64,000 bases of DNA, taken from Chlorella sorokiniana (taxonomy: Eukaryota; Chlorophyta; Trebouxiophyceae; Chlorellales; Chlorellaceae). The notes under the pieces are model-generated. The model did no database searches and had not been told where the DNA came from. It saw only the letters and a list, made by a program, of their open reading frames with translations. Of this stretch, positions 22,096-33,819 are shown in pieces. A program made the translations under genes and the position numbers. The number at the start of each line of letters is the position of its first letter. Within the stretch, counting starts at the first letter, position 1. The stretch is from the NCBI GenBank assembly GCA_025917655.1, contig CP084611.1, positions 124,001 through 188,000 of the forward strand. The letters are read 5' to 3'.

Positions 22096-23822
22096 CTACT
22101 GCAGCCCCTGCTGCGGCCGCGCCTCCAGCTCTCGTTGCAAATCCTCCAGAATGCTCACCACCTGCCAGGGTGCCATAGTGCCATTGACGGTTGGTCAGTC
22201 CGCCTGGCTATGGATGGGTCCACCCCAGTTGCGATGGGCACCAATGCTGCACACGCCCTTCACGCCGCAGCAAAACATGACCGGCTCAGCACGCAAGCAC
22301 GCTCACCTGCCGCCGGAAGATGCGCTTGCTGAGGTCGCCGATTCGCTGCGGCGGGCTCACCACCGGTGTGACTGACAGGCGGTGGCGCACCTGCATCGTT
22401 GTTGGGGGGGGCAAGGGGAGCATGGACTCATGAGAAGACGGGAACACACGGGCCTACACGAGAGGCACACGTGCAAGGGCTCCTCTTGCGAGTGGGCATG
22501 CGTGCTGCGGGTGAAGCTTGGCTGTGAAGCCGGCAGGAAGGGGGTTCCGCCAAACCACCCATCAGCAGCAGCCCGAGCCGATCACACCGCCTGTGCTACC
22601 CCAGCCCGCCCGCCCGCCTGCAACGCCGCACCTCGGCGCCGCCCTCTGGCAGCGGCCGCACGTCCCAGGAGCCCAGGAACTCTTTCATGAAGGCCGACTG
22701 CACCAGGGAGAAGGTGAGCTGGCGGCGCACAGGCTCCTCCACCACGTTGAGCTCGTTGGCAAAGGTGCCGCTGCGCAACAGGGGGAAGGAGCAGCGGAAG
22801 GAACAGGACTCCGTTCAGCTTGCGATGCGTGGACTGGGAGTGTGTGTGTTTGGGCCGGAGGGGCCGTGGAGGCAAAAGGCAAGTGCACGTGTGTGTGGGA
22901 GGTGGTTTGCTGAGTGGTGAGGGGCGAGGGGACGGATCCCTGTGCGGCCAAGGCAGTGCAGAAGCCGTGCAGTGGCGGAAGCACTGCGGCCACAGCAGTG
23001 TGCCCGCCAGCAGCTCAGCTCGCAGCCTGCGACCTGCCGCTGCAAAGATCAGGCCACTGTGTATGATGAGCGTGGGATGCAGACGGGGTCTGAATGCGTG
23101 TCTGCCTCCCCTGTTGTGCGTCAGGGCTGCCGTGCAGCGCGGCCCACCTGAACACGAGGAAGGCCCAGCGGCAGGTCTGCACCACCTGCTTGCGCCCGTG
23201 TCGGGGCACGTGCGCACCGCCGACGCCTCTATGTTGTGGAACACCCTGGGCAGCGCTTCGTAGTCTGTGAGCACCTGTGAACACCGGGAAAGTCATACGC
23301 AGAAGAAAGCACGGATGAAGTAAGCAAAGGGATACAACGGGAGTCGGGGGCCCGCAGGCAGGTCAGCGTGGGGCATCTGGGAGTGGCTCCTCACGTGCAT
23401 CCCACGCAGCCTGAGCTGGCGGGTGCTGCTCCCCTGGATGGAAAGTGGGCTGCCAGGTGTGCACCCACCTGGTACACTGTGTCAGGGCTGGCGGGTGTGA
23501 GCAGGAGGCCTTCAACAGTGAACTGGCCGCCGGCATAGACCAGGTTCTCAATGTCCACGCTGCCCGACGGCGGCGCATCCACCGCCGCCGCGCCGCAGGG
23601 CCGCCACCGCTGCCGCTCCTGCCCGGATGGCTGCCTAACAACCCACCCTCGGGGGACTCGCTGCTGCTGCTGCTGCTGCCGCTGCAGGCGTTGCGAACAG
23701 TTTGCCGCCACCGCAGGCGGGCTGGGTTGGCGGCGCTGCGACAGCCCCGCCAACACGCCCTGCTGGCCTGTCGCCCTGGCCGACATTGATCCAGAACGCC
23801 CGGCCGTGATGCAATGGCTCAT
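22096..23822 (-). CDS. SRPBCC (START-like) polyketide cyclase/dehydrase-type protein
   Basis: Small helix-grip protein predicted to bind a lipid or other hydrophobic ligand, as in plant plastid polyketide cyclase/COQ10-like proteins. Exons: 23822-23469, 23274-23148, 22770-22632, 22390-22307, 22161-22096. The conserved domain begins VDIENLVYAGGQFTVEGLLL, continues YQVLTDYEALPRVFHNIEAS and GRKQVVQTCRWAFLVF, then SGTFANELNVVEEPVRRQL and FMKEFLGSWDVRPLPEG, and ends VRHRLSVTPVVSPPQRIGDL and a final helix VVSILEDLQRELEARPQQGL. The first roughly 85 residues from ATG 23822 are Ser/Ala/Arg/Gln-rich and look like a plastid or mitochondrial transit peptide. One frame break lies at the short C run 23195-23197. 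It is divergent from the PTB gene. The ligand is unknown; a coenzyme-Q chaperone role is only one option. Confidence 0.8.
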
Positions 23823-24320
23823 TCTAAAGGAACAAGGACGGCAGAAGACTGCCCGCAGCGCGACTTTCAGGTGAAGTTCCGTCTCGACAGAGATTCAGGG
23901 TCCGTCGTTTAAACCTGGAATTCTGTGCGGAGATCACTGTCGAATAAGCTACGCGTAGCATCCAGATTGCGAGTGCAATCCTCAGGGAGCGAGTGTAGTG
24001 CTCCGGAGCCCTGTGTACATCTGTCGCTCAACAAGTGCGCTGCCGGGCCACCGCGCCTGCGATCACACGCCTCTGTTTGGGTGTCATCGTCATCTACATC
24101 CCGCCACACACCGGCATCCGTTTGCAGTGCTCCTGATCGACAAGCGGTGCGCGCCTTGACGTGCGTTTTGCTCTGAAACCGAGACCGGCGGTTGTTGGGG
24201 ACCGTTAGTACCTTCCACTGCAAGACCGACGGCACAAGCTTGCTGGGTGGTCGCCGCCCACCCGCCGCTCCCGCTCCGCCAGCACTGGCTATCCCAGCGC
24301 CTGCTGCCACCGTCAACCAC
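23823..24320. promoter_or_regulatory. Divergent intergenic promoter region (SRPBCC / PTB)
   Basis: 498 bases separate the two outward-pointing start codons. No domain-bearing frame is present. It probably holds both promoters and the 5' UTRs. Confidence 0.5.
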
Positions 24321-27300
24321 ATGGCGGGCTACCCGCCGCATGGCTATGGGGCACCCCCGCCATATGGCGGGGGCTACGGGCGCCACCCATGTACATGCAG
24401 CCCGTGGCGAGCGACCCACACGTGTCTCCGCAGTTTATGAACCCAACAAGGGTGCGTCGTTGTTGCTTCTTTGGCTTCTCTTGCCTTGCAACGACAGCCC
24501 CCTGCAACCCTCTGTGTGAATCCCGCGAATCATGCACCAACCTATCTGCCGGCCAAGCAGGCGCTGCTGCGGGCGTTCGACTCGCCGCAGCGTTCCTGGC
24601 TGCGCCACCGCCGCCATGCTGCTGCCTCGCCAGCACGCGCGCATCTCCTTCTTCTTCGCAGCCCACGCACCCAACCAACCATCAGCATGAAGCGTGCAGG
24701 CTGCTGTATGCGCCCCCGACTTTCCCCATCTTTCATCATGCTCTGCTACCCTCCACCGCGCACATCTCTCTTCTGCACGCCCACACCCACACACCCCGCC
24801 CCTCCCCATGCACATCTCTCCTCAGTACACCCACACATGACGCACCCCGCCCCTCCCTACGCAGGTCATTCACTTCCGCAACCTGCCATTCGACCTGACC
24901 CTGGAGGAGCTGCGCGAATTCTGCGCACCGTGGGGGCGGTTGTGGCCATGAAGGACAAGGTGTGCGGGGCTGCTGGCGGGAAGCTGCGGGTGTTTCAGCT
25001 CTTGGGCAGCAGTGGCGCTTGCTGGCATGCTGGCTGCTCAGTGGCCCGCGGACGGCAGCACGTTGGGATGGCGATGGCGGCGCGGCTTGCGACACCTCGC
25101 CTGGGCCTCCTGCTGCAAGGCAGCGCGCCCGCGCCTGCGGGCTGCCAGCCACGGGCTGCGTCACAGGTTGCCAGCGCCGCCGCCGCCGCTTCTTCCGCAG
25201 GTGGGCTCCAACAAGAATCAGGCCTTTGTGGAGTTTGCCACGCTGGAGTCTGCCGTGGCCATCGTCAATCACTACGCGGCGCTGCCCGAGCCCGCGCGCT
25301 TCCGCGGCCGGCCCACCTGGCTCAGCTTCTCGGGCGGGACAAGCTGACGAATGTGACCGCGTCGTACGACAACCCCACCCCCGTGCTGCAAGTCACGCTG
25401 GCCTCTGTGTCGGTGCGTCCGGGGGGGGGGGGGGCGCGCTTCTGTTCCAGGGTCGACTGCTTATATTGCTGGCAGCGTGGGGCAAGAGGTGCAGAGGTTG
25501 CATCCGGGGTGAGGTTAGCTCTCAAAAGTGCCTCATAGGCTGTGTTGTTTCACAGCCCAGGTGTCCGGTGTAGCCATGTGGTGCGAATAATGTGTGTGCC
25601 GCCCCCCCCGGGTTGCGGTGCAGCCCGAGCTGCAGCAGGGTCTCACGCTGGAAGCGCTGCACTCGCTGTTCAGCGCCCACGGCTTTGTGAAGAAGATGGC
25701 CACGTACGCGCGGCCCGAGGGCGGCCTGCTGGCCTGGGCGCAGTTCCCTGATGCCGCCACCGCCACAGCGGTGGGTGCCGCGCTGCGTTCCTGTTGTGGT
25801 ATCGCTGTGGTTGCGTTGTGCTGCGCAGCCCAACGTCTGTGGCGCGGGCCACACGTGCTGCGCCGCTGTGTTTGCCCCTCTGCTGCGCTGCTGCTGCAAG
25901 TCTGCGTCTGCGGGCCTGGAGGCTTGCGCACCAGGCAAGTCGGCTTCTTCCCGGTGACCACACACGCGGCTCGACTGCTTGGCTGCTGGCGCTGTCTGCT
26001 GCTGCTGCAGGTGAAGAACGCGCTGCAGGGCCAGCCTGTGCCGCCGCACCTTGTGAACAACCACCCGTCGCCCCCACGCTGGACCTGGCGTTTTCCGCCA
26101 GCCCGGACCTCCCCATCCGCACTCAGAGCCCCAGCACACGGTGGGTGGAAAGGAGGGGGGGACCTGCTGGCAGTACATGTCGGCCTGCTGCTGGGATTGC
26201 GCGGCATCGCCTTGTTGTCTTGCTTCGCTCTCGCTCGTTTTCTCTTCAAGGGCAACCTGCGGCTTGCTGCTGGTCCTTTTCGCCACTCTGCCGCCCACGC
26301 TGCACGTGCCCGCGCCTCTCTGCTGTCCTCTTTGGTTGTGCGGCGCTGCTGTGGACAATGCCGCGCTGGCTGTACTTTCTTTGCTTTGCTGCTCATCTGG
26401 CTGATCCTCCTTCCTTCGTTCGGTTGCACTTTGGCTGGCCTCTTGTGCTGACGGGAGCCGCATCCTGGCTGCTCCTCTGCTCCCTTATTGACCACCGCCT
26501 TTCTAATTCTGCCTTTCTGCTGCGTTTGAGAGTTTGCCCTGGCCCCGCTGCACTTGCTCACTTGTACAACCTGTTTCCTTGGCCTCTGCTGCGCTGCCTA
26601 CGCACATACGCACCACTGGCAGCTGCTTGCCCACCTCCTTCTTTGCTCCCTGCCCGCCTTCGTTTGCACTCATTGGCTGTGTTTTGTCTTCACATGCCTC
26701 CCCAAAGGGGCAAGCTTTCCATTGGGATGTCCTGGGGGAGGGGAGGGGACACCTTCCCATGCCGCTTGCCTCGCGTGCTTGCCGGGCGTACTGCCTCGCA
26801 CAGCGCCTTGCTGCTGACCCTGTGCTGACCTGCCGCCGCTGCTGCCCTGGCTGCCGCGCCGCGCGCCGCCGCCGCCGCCGCTGCTGCAGAGACTTCACGA
26901 ATGCTGCGCTGCCCGCTGGCGAGCCCGACATGCGCATGATTGAGGGGCTGCTGCCTGCCGCGGGGGGACCGACGGCCCCTCCAACGTGCTGTCGGTCAGC
27001 TTTGACAGCATGACGTACCCCGTTACCGTGGACGGGGTGCACACGGTGGGTACCGCGCTCCGGCGGCGGCCTGCGGCTCCGGGCGCAGCGGCAGCGCTGG
27101 CGCTAGGGCTAGGGCTCCCTCGCCATGCTGCGGTTCCATCCCATGCCCACCCGCACGCACCACTTCCGAACCGGCCCCCGCACGCGCCCCCCCCCCCCTC
27201 CCCCCGCTTTCCTCCTTCTTCGCGGCCCCGCCCCGCAGATCTTTTCCACCTACGGCACCGTTCAGAAGATCCACATATTTGAGCGGGACGGGCGTACCGT

Positions 27301-29009
27301 GGCACTGGTGCAGTACCCGACATCCCCACCGCCGACAAGGCGCGGGCGGCGCTGGAGGGGCACGCCATGTACGACGGCGGCCACAACGTGGTGAGCTGGT
27401 GCTGCTCCGCTGCTTGCCCGCTGCCCTTGCCTCTCTTGTTTCGGCCCGTGGTTGTGCCTGAAGCCTCACAGCGGTTGCGAACTGCCGTGATGCTCTCCGC
27501 CGGCGTGCTCCTTGGGGAATGCCGTGCTTGGGATGTGTGGGGCCGGCGCTAGCGCAAGAGGCCTGCTGCGTCCTTCCACTTGCGGCCTTCCCCCGCCTGC
27601 GCACCTGCTTCCCTCTGCCTGCACGTGCGTCCAGCCCTGCTCATGCTCAGCCGCCGTCTGTGGGTTGTTTCTGTTCCTGGCGCAGATGCACGTGGTGTAC
27701 TCAAAGCACCGCAACCTGCAGATCCGCCCGGGGGCTGACCGCTCCCGAGACTACACCGGCGGGCGCTGCCCGCAGACAGCGGGGCCCCTGCTGCCGGCCC
27801 CGCGCCCCCGCAGCTGCGGCGGCCCATGCGGCCGGGCCGCAGGCGCCGCACTACGGCCCGCCGCCGGGCGCCGTGGCCGGCCCGCCGCAGCGGCCTCCGC
27901 AGGGGCTCCCGCCGGGGGATGTATGGCGCGCCACCGCCGGTACCCCAAGTCGACCCCCACTTCCACGTCACAGGTGAGCTTCCCGGCAGCTTCCCCTGCG
28001 GCACGCTGCCCTGCCTGCCTGCCTGCGGCTTCAGGAGCTGCCCGGCGCCAGCCTGGCGCGCTGCGGCTGCTGCTGCCAGGCTGGCGCCGCTGCAGGCCCC
28101 CCGCCGCCGCTGCGCACCGCCCACTTGACATGGGCGCTGCTGCTGTGCCGCTGCGCTGACTCCCAACTGTCCTGCATGGATTACAAGCCTGGGTTGCAAC
28201 CGCCCCCGTTGCCGCCACAGGGGAGGACTATGTGCGGCAGCACGAGCGGGTGTTGCAGCAGCACGGCGGCCGCACCTCGGGAGAGGCGCCCCGCTCCTTA
28301 CGCTGCCGCTCCTGCGGTGCGTCTCTCAGCTGCTCATCCAGCATCGGCATCTGGGCATGGGTGCTGCTCCATCACGCTGCAGGCTGCGCAAGTGCAGTGC
28401 TGCTGCAGCTGGCCCCTGCCCTCTCAAGCCTCCGTGCCTTCCCTTCCGGTGCCTTGCAGCCCCCCAGCTTACGGCGGCTATGCACCCCCGCGGCGCCCGC
28501 CTTCCCGCCACCTGCGGCACCAGCTTATGGTACCGCCCCCAGGCAAGGCGCTGCGCTGCTGCCGCGGCGGCCGGCTGCGGGCTGGCTGTGCGGTGAAGGT
28601 CCCAGGTCCCTTTACAACTGGCGTTAGCCAACCCGCCTTGGAGCCGGCTGTTTGCTTCTGTGTGCTATGTGTGGCTGCTGGTCACGATCCTGCACCGCCG
28701 CCGCCAGTTGCAGGCTTATGGCGCTTATGCGCAGCAGCCCCCAGCAGCTGGCTACTACGGCGCCGCCGCCCCGCCGCCCCCTGCCTATGCCGCCCCGGCC
28801 GCCTACGCCGCTCCTGGCGGCTATGCTGCCGCGCCAGCTGCGTCTTACGGAGGCCCCCCTCGGCTGCGGGGGCGCCGCCTGCGTATGGCGCGGCACCGCA
28901 GCAGGCCTACGGCCAGCCGGCGGCGCCGCCGCAGCAGCCGGGGGCCTACCCCGCTGGTGCCTACCCAGCTGGCGGCTACCAGGCTGGGTACCCTGGGTAT
29001 GGGTACTGA
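24321..29009 (+). CDS. Polypyrimidine tract-binding protein homologue (PTB/hnRNP L class)
   Basis: Nuclear or shuttling RNA-binding protein that regulates splicing through pyrimidine-rich sites. Main exons: 24321-24451, 24865-24959, 25201-25412, 25624-25770, 26011-26140, 26890-27045, 27239-27390, 27686-27973, 28221-28317, a further Pro/Tyr-rich exon near 28460, and a last exon 28712-29009. RRM1 is VIHFRNLPFDLTLEELREFC with AVVAMKDKVGSNKNQAFVEF. RRM2 includes LTLEALHSLFSAHGFVKKMA and LLAWAQFPDAATATAVKNAL. RRM3 includes LSVSFDSMTYPVTVDGVHTI, FSTYGTVQKIHIFERDGRTV and AALEGHAMYDGGHNVMHVVY, with RNLQIRPGADRSRDYT after it. These long RRMs without an aromatic RNP1 are typical of PTB. The tail is rich in Tyr/Pro/Gly/Ala and ends GYQAGYPGYGY. 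The ATG at 24321 (CACATGG) opens a short GYPPHGYG-rich leader. Frame breaks at 24932-24936 and 26071-26075 fall in G/C runs. Confidence 0.88.
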
Positions 29010-29175
29010 TAGGAGGGAGACAATGAGGAGGAGGACACGAATGTGGCTCCGTTGGACGCCGCGCTGTGCTGTGTCGGCTGCCGGGTTGGCTGGGACGCGG
29101 CGCTCTTGATGTGTTGCTTCAGTTGGTGTGCCCACAGCACCCAGGCTGCACCGTTGTGGAGGAAACCCCTTCAGA

Positions 29176-29180
29176 TGTAA
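29176..29180 (+). terminator. TGTAA polyadenylation signal (PTB gene)
   Basis: TGTAA 167 bases downstream of the PTB stop codon. Confidence 0.5.
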
Positions 29181-30264
29181 CGCTGCACCGCATGATCCCG
29201 GAAAGGTGCTGCTCTGGGGGCACAAAGGAGGTGGTGGCGACTGGCTTCCTGAGCGGTGGCATGTCAACACATGCCGTCCAGTCGAACCTGACGCCTGGCC
29301 TCGACGTCCATTTGTGATGCAGGAAAGCACCGTCAACTTTTTGAAAGCAATGCAGCAGATGCAGAGGAGCACCCTGTTCAAGCGCCTGCTGCGTGTGAAA
29401 TCCCCGCCAGCAGGGAAGGACTTTTCCGACCAAAACAGCCTCCACCCATTCATCCCTTCACCACCAACACCCGTGGACCCGGGCTGTGCAGCTTCACTCT
29501 GACTGTGACTGCAAGAGGCTTGGTTTGTTCACGCGCCTGCCTCTGTCTCGCGTAGAAGGGGCAGCTGCACGGCATTATGGCTTATGTCGGGCTGCCAACC
29601 AACATTTACGCTGACAGCTGCACGAACGCAGCTGCCTGAGAGCAGCGCTGCCACGCGAGGCATCAGCCTCCGCACGATCGCCCCCTCTCGCTCCCCAAGT
29701 CGGCCACCTTTTGAAAAGTGGTGTCATCAATGGGCGATTCCTTGCATCACGGGGCGCCCGACCCTTCACACAGCATGATGCACTTTACAGAGCGCCCTGG
29801 CGAGCCTGGCTGCCTGGTGAGCTCGCCAGTGGGTAGATTGATGCGCACTATAAACCTAGAGCAGGCCCCTGTTGAGGCGCCTCGTCCACCCATTCAACTC
29901 TTGTGTTCGCCTGCCGCAGGCTGGCGCGTCCCCTTTGCAGCCGCAGCAGCACAGCAGCCTAGCAGCAGCGCCGATGCGCAAGCCGGCCCACACACCACAG
30001 CCTCCCAGGCGCACCACGGGCACGCGTCTCCCCAGGCAGCCCCCACGCCTCAAGCTGGGAGGAGGCAGCTGCGCCACAGACGGGCGGTGAGCTTCCCGTG
30101 GGCTGTTGTACGGGCGACTGCGCAGCCCAACCATCCCCGCCCGTTCTATGTGGCTGCCGCCGTTTATGCTGCGCTTCAGCTGTTGCAAGCCATGGCATCA
30201 TGTTGGTTTGTTCGAATCGGTCGCAGGCCCCGCCTCTGGCACCCCCGCCACACCGGCAGCCGCC
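29181..30264. other. Intergenic region with possible TATA box
   Basis: No recognisable gene. A TATAAA at 29849-29854 could serve the next plus-strand gene, whose transcript would then start near 29880. An open frame from 29974 ending at a GT near 30088 may be 5' UTR or a first coding exon; I cannot decide. Confidence 0.4.
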
Positions 30265-32895
30265 ATGCAGCAGCAGCAGCAGGCGCTGCAGCGTCAGCAG
30301 CCCCCGCGCTGCCGGCAGCGCCGTCTCAGCAGGCGGCTGCGCCCCAGTCGAGGACGAGGCTGCAGAGGTGTTGGCGCGGCTGTCGGCAGCCCAGGCCGCC
30401 GCGGCTGCAGCGGCGCCCACCGCTGCCGGCTTCCGCACTGCACCCACCTCAGCCGCAGCGACATCTGGCAGGGGGAGGATGAGGCAGGAGGGCAGCGCAG
30501 CGGCGCAGTTGCAGCAGGTTTCAGGTGAGCGGCCAGATATCTGCCGGCGATGCTGGCTTCCATCTGTGGGTGGCAGCTAGTTGGCACCTTCTGCCGGCTT
30601 TCTGGCAGTACAGGCTGGCATTCCTTGCGGTACGGCAGCCCTCCGCAAGTGCCCCTGCTCGCCAAGCGTTTAACACAGAAATGTGTCCTCCTGCGTGTTC
30701 CCGCGCCAATGCAGCCCTTGCCAGCAGCCTGGCCGGCGGCGGCCACTTGCAGCCTGCAGCAGGCGGGGGCAGCCGCCAGCTGGCGCTGCGCAGCCCGCCG
30801 CCGCTCGTGGTCACCCCACATACAACCTGGTGAGGCCGGCGCCATGCAACCGCCGCTTTCTGTGCCCCTTAGGGACGCACCCTGCTCTCTAGCCTGCGGA
30901 CAGGTGCAGCAGCCCCCTCATGCCCCGATCGCACCCTGGTACAACCACGAACCCGTACCCCACTATGCATGCACGCCCATCCACCCATGCACACCCGCGC
31001 CCCCCACACACACACACACAAAAAAACAAGAAAACATACACACACGGCCATACGAGCGCGTGTGGGCGACCCCCGGGCTTCCAATTGCCCCCTTGTCCTG
31101 CCCACATTCATCTTGAAACTGCGCGCCTGCATCCTTGTGCGCAACGCGTGCAGAACTCTCGGGTGGGCCAGGCCAGCGTGGCGATCGTGGACTACATCCG
31201 CCGCCACCAGGCCTTCTACCTTCAGTCGGGCGGCAGCGGCGTGCCGGAGCGCATGCTCAGGTTGGGACAGGGCTTCTGTGCTGCGCTGTTTTTGCACTCA
31301 GTTTGCACATCGTTTGCCGCATTGACCACCCAAGTATGCTTCTGCACGAGTCTCACGCACATAGGAACACCACACCCCGCACTGTATGCCTGCAAGGGGT
31401 GCTGCGCAACAATCCTGACATGGCAACAAGTGACCCCCATCCTGCCCGCTGCTGCTGCCGCAGGCAAGCCTTTGGCAACAACCCGGACACGAGCAAGGCG
31501 CTGCGCTTCTTGGTGGCCGAATCCCGGATAGTGCGGTCAGGGCTGGGGGACGCAAGGACCCGTACAGCTATGTGGTGCGTTTGTACCGCCTCGCGGCCCG
31601 TCGCCCCTGCCTCTTCGGCTGCCTCGTTTCTTCTTGTCTTGCACGTGGACTTTCTGTTGCTGTTCACTTGTGTGTTGTAGAGACCTTGTTCATGATCCAT
31701 GCATGCTGCTTTCTCTGAACTGCGAGTGCCCAGGGGGTATTCGCCGAGAACATTTCTTTGCTTGGCATCATGTGCATTAACCACGCCGCGCGCTCCTTGC
31801 CGCTCTCTCCCTGCTGCAGCTGGCCGCTGGTCCGGCTGCGGATGAGCCCCTCCCTTGGCCACATCAGGCGGCAGAGCCTCCGTCGCCGCCCGTGCGGTGC
31901 CTGCCACCAGCCACCCGCCGCGGCAGCAGCAGCAGCAGCCCGCGGCGCAGCAGCAGCCCCAGCAGCAACAGCAGCAGCAGCAGCAGGCGGCGCAGGCGGC
32001 GGGCCCCACGCCCTGCGCGGTGCCAGCAAGCGCAAGCCACAGCATGCCCGCTCGGCTTCCCTCACCCCCGCCGGTCGTGGCAGCCTGCCAGACGACGCTT
32101 CACTCTCCGAGCGTCCGGACGCCTCTGCCAGCTTTGGCGACGCCGCGGCCGAGGGCGGCCGCCGCCGCATGCGTCGCCCTTCCGCCAAGGCTCTGGAGAA
32201 CGCGCACGCAGAGCAGCTGCTTGAGCAGCTGGATGGCGGGGGCGGAGGGGGTCAGCGGGGCGGTTTGCCGCGTCCCGCCGACGCGCCGCCGCCGCCCTGT
32301 CCCCGGCCCGCGTGCCCCCTCCTCCGCCTGGGAGGACGACGGCGAGGGCGAAGCGGAAGCTTCCAGCAACTGGATCGCAGGCAGCGAGGTGGAGGGCGGT
32401 GGCAAGCGGTTGCGCCACGGCGGCGCCTTCACCCCCGTCGCTGGCAGCGCCATGCTGGCGCCACCTGGCGTCATGGTTCCCCCTCCCGGCGTGGTCATGA
32501 CCCCCATGCTCCCCATGACTGCGGGCTGCGTGCTGCCGACGCCAGCCAGCGTGGCGTTGGCGGCGCCGGGGCTGCCGCCGATGGGGCCGTACGGCTCGCC
32601 GGCTGCGGCTGCGGCCGCGGCGGCGGCGGCGCAGCAGCAGCAGGCCGCCATGGTGGCTGCGCAGATGCAGGCAGTCACGCAGTACGCCTACCTGCAAATG
32701 CAGCAGATGCAATGGATGCAGTGGGGACACATGCAGCACATGCACGCGGCGGCGCAGCAGCAGCCGCCCCCGCAGCAGCAGCAGCAGCAGCAGCAGGTTG
32801 AACCCCCAGATCAGGCGGTGCCGCCCGCTGCCTTCCCAGGGTCCCACCCCGGCCAGCAGCACGCAGCGCCCCCGCCGCCACCCGGTCAGCCCTAG
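30265..32895 (+). CDS. Unrecognised Gln/Met-rich nuclear protein with winged-helix-like core
   Basis: I do not recognise this family. Exons: 30265-about 30523 (start uncertain), 30715-30829, 31154-31260, 31464-31574, 31820-32895. The only compact conserved-looking part spans the two middle exons: VGQASVAIVDYIRRHQAFYL, GVPERMLRQAFGNNPDTSK, ALRFLVAESRIVRSGLGGRK and DPYSY. Its helix-helix-helix then basic hairpin pattern suggests a winged-helix or other small DNA- or protein-binding fold. The rest is disordered: polyQ blocks, a Ser/Arg stretch (SKRKPQHARSASLTPAG), a basic LEQ-rich helix, an acidic tract (EDDGEGEAEASSNW), then GVMVPPPGVVMTPMLPM and an Ala/Gln/Met-rich tail that ends HAAPPPPPGQP. 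This layout suits a transcriptional or RNA-processing co-factor. Frame breaks occur between 30300 and 30400 and around 31900-32330. Confidence 0.6.
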
Positions 32896-33819
32896 CACGG
32901 CGGGAGCAAGGACCGCGGGGGCCGTTTTCTCCTCCTGTAGACTTGTGTGTAGCACCACCGCAGGCTGCACGTGCCGCTGTGCACGCGGCCAGCAGCCGCT
33001 CTTCCAAGCAGCCGCCCCACTCCCCTCAGTCATAAGTCATTGCCAGCCAGCTAGGAAGCTCCCAGCCAGCCATGACCGCTTTTTTCACTCTTCTTCCTTC
33101 CTCTCAAAAGCCGCCAGGCGATGACGTAAACCAACCCTGCAGCCTCAGAACCCCTGCTTCCCTGGTGCCCCCTCCCCCCCTCCCCCGATACTTATTTGGT
33201 AGCCCCCGCCGCACTTGCTCCTTCACTTGCCTTGAACTGACCTTCACTGCCTTCCCGCTGACTGTGCCCCCTGACAGCCCCTGCGCACGCCGCCCTCCCT
33301 CCCTGCGATGTGCGCTCTGCCGCGATGCAACCGGGCCTGTGACAGTTACGATCGTGCGAGGCGAGATGCAGCCAGGTGCACGCCGGCTGTGTGGTGCCGT
33401 ATCGAGGTTTTGGGGCGCCAGCGCCCGGCCCAGCTGCCGCGCAGGAAGTGACGGTACCAGACAGAGCAGCAGCGGGACGGGCAGGCTCTGCAGAGCGAGT
33501 GGTTGCGGTCTGGCTGGGTTGAGGCCGCAGTGGTTGCAAACCCCGCCGGCAAACGATGCAGCGCCCAGGCCCTTGCTGTGTGCTGTGGTTCGGCAGCAGG
33601 CACGAGCGCCGGCAGGGGCAGACCCTGCCTGGGGCGAAACCAGCCCACCAGGCGCACCCGCCTCACCCTGCAAGCTTACAGCGCATGGCGGCAGTTCAGT
33701 CTGTTTTGGCTTGTGGACAAGTGGTGACATAAACTATGCTGTTTCACTTGCGGTTCGCCTCCGCCCCCAGCGGCCGCTTCAGCAGCAGCTGTCGGCAGCA
33801 TGGGCACACGCGGCAGCCT
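32896..33819. other. Tail-to-tail intergenic region
   Basis: Between the 3' ends of the Gln/Met-rich protein gene and the multipass membrane protein gene. A minus-strand TGTAA lies at 33676-33680, about 140 bases past the stop at 33820. No gene is supported; open frames on both strands lack domains. Confidence 0.55.
33676..33680 (-). terminator. TGTAA polyadenylation signal (multipass membrane protein gene)
   Basis: Minus-strand TGTAA about 140 bases downstream of the stop codon at 33820. Confidence 0.45.

Noticed and set aside
29119-29502. Overlapping plus- and minus-strand frames of more than 100 codons after the PTB stop
   Set aside because: They lie around the TGTAA signal in the PTB 3' UTR and show no family features.
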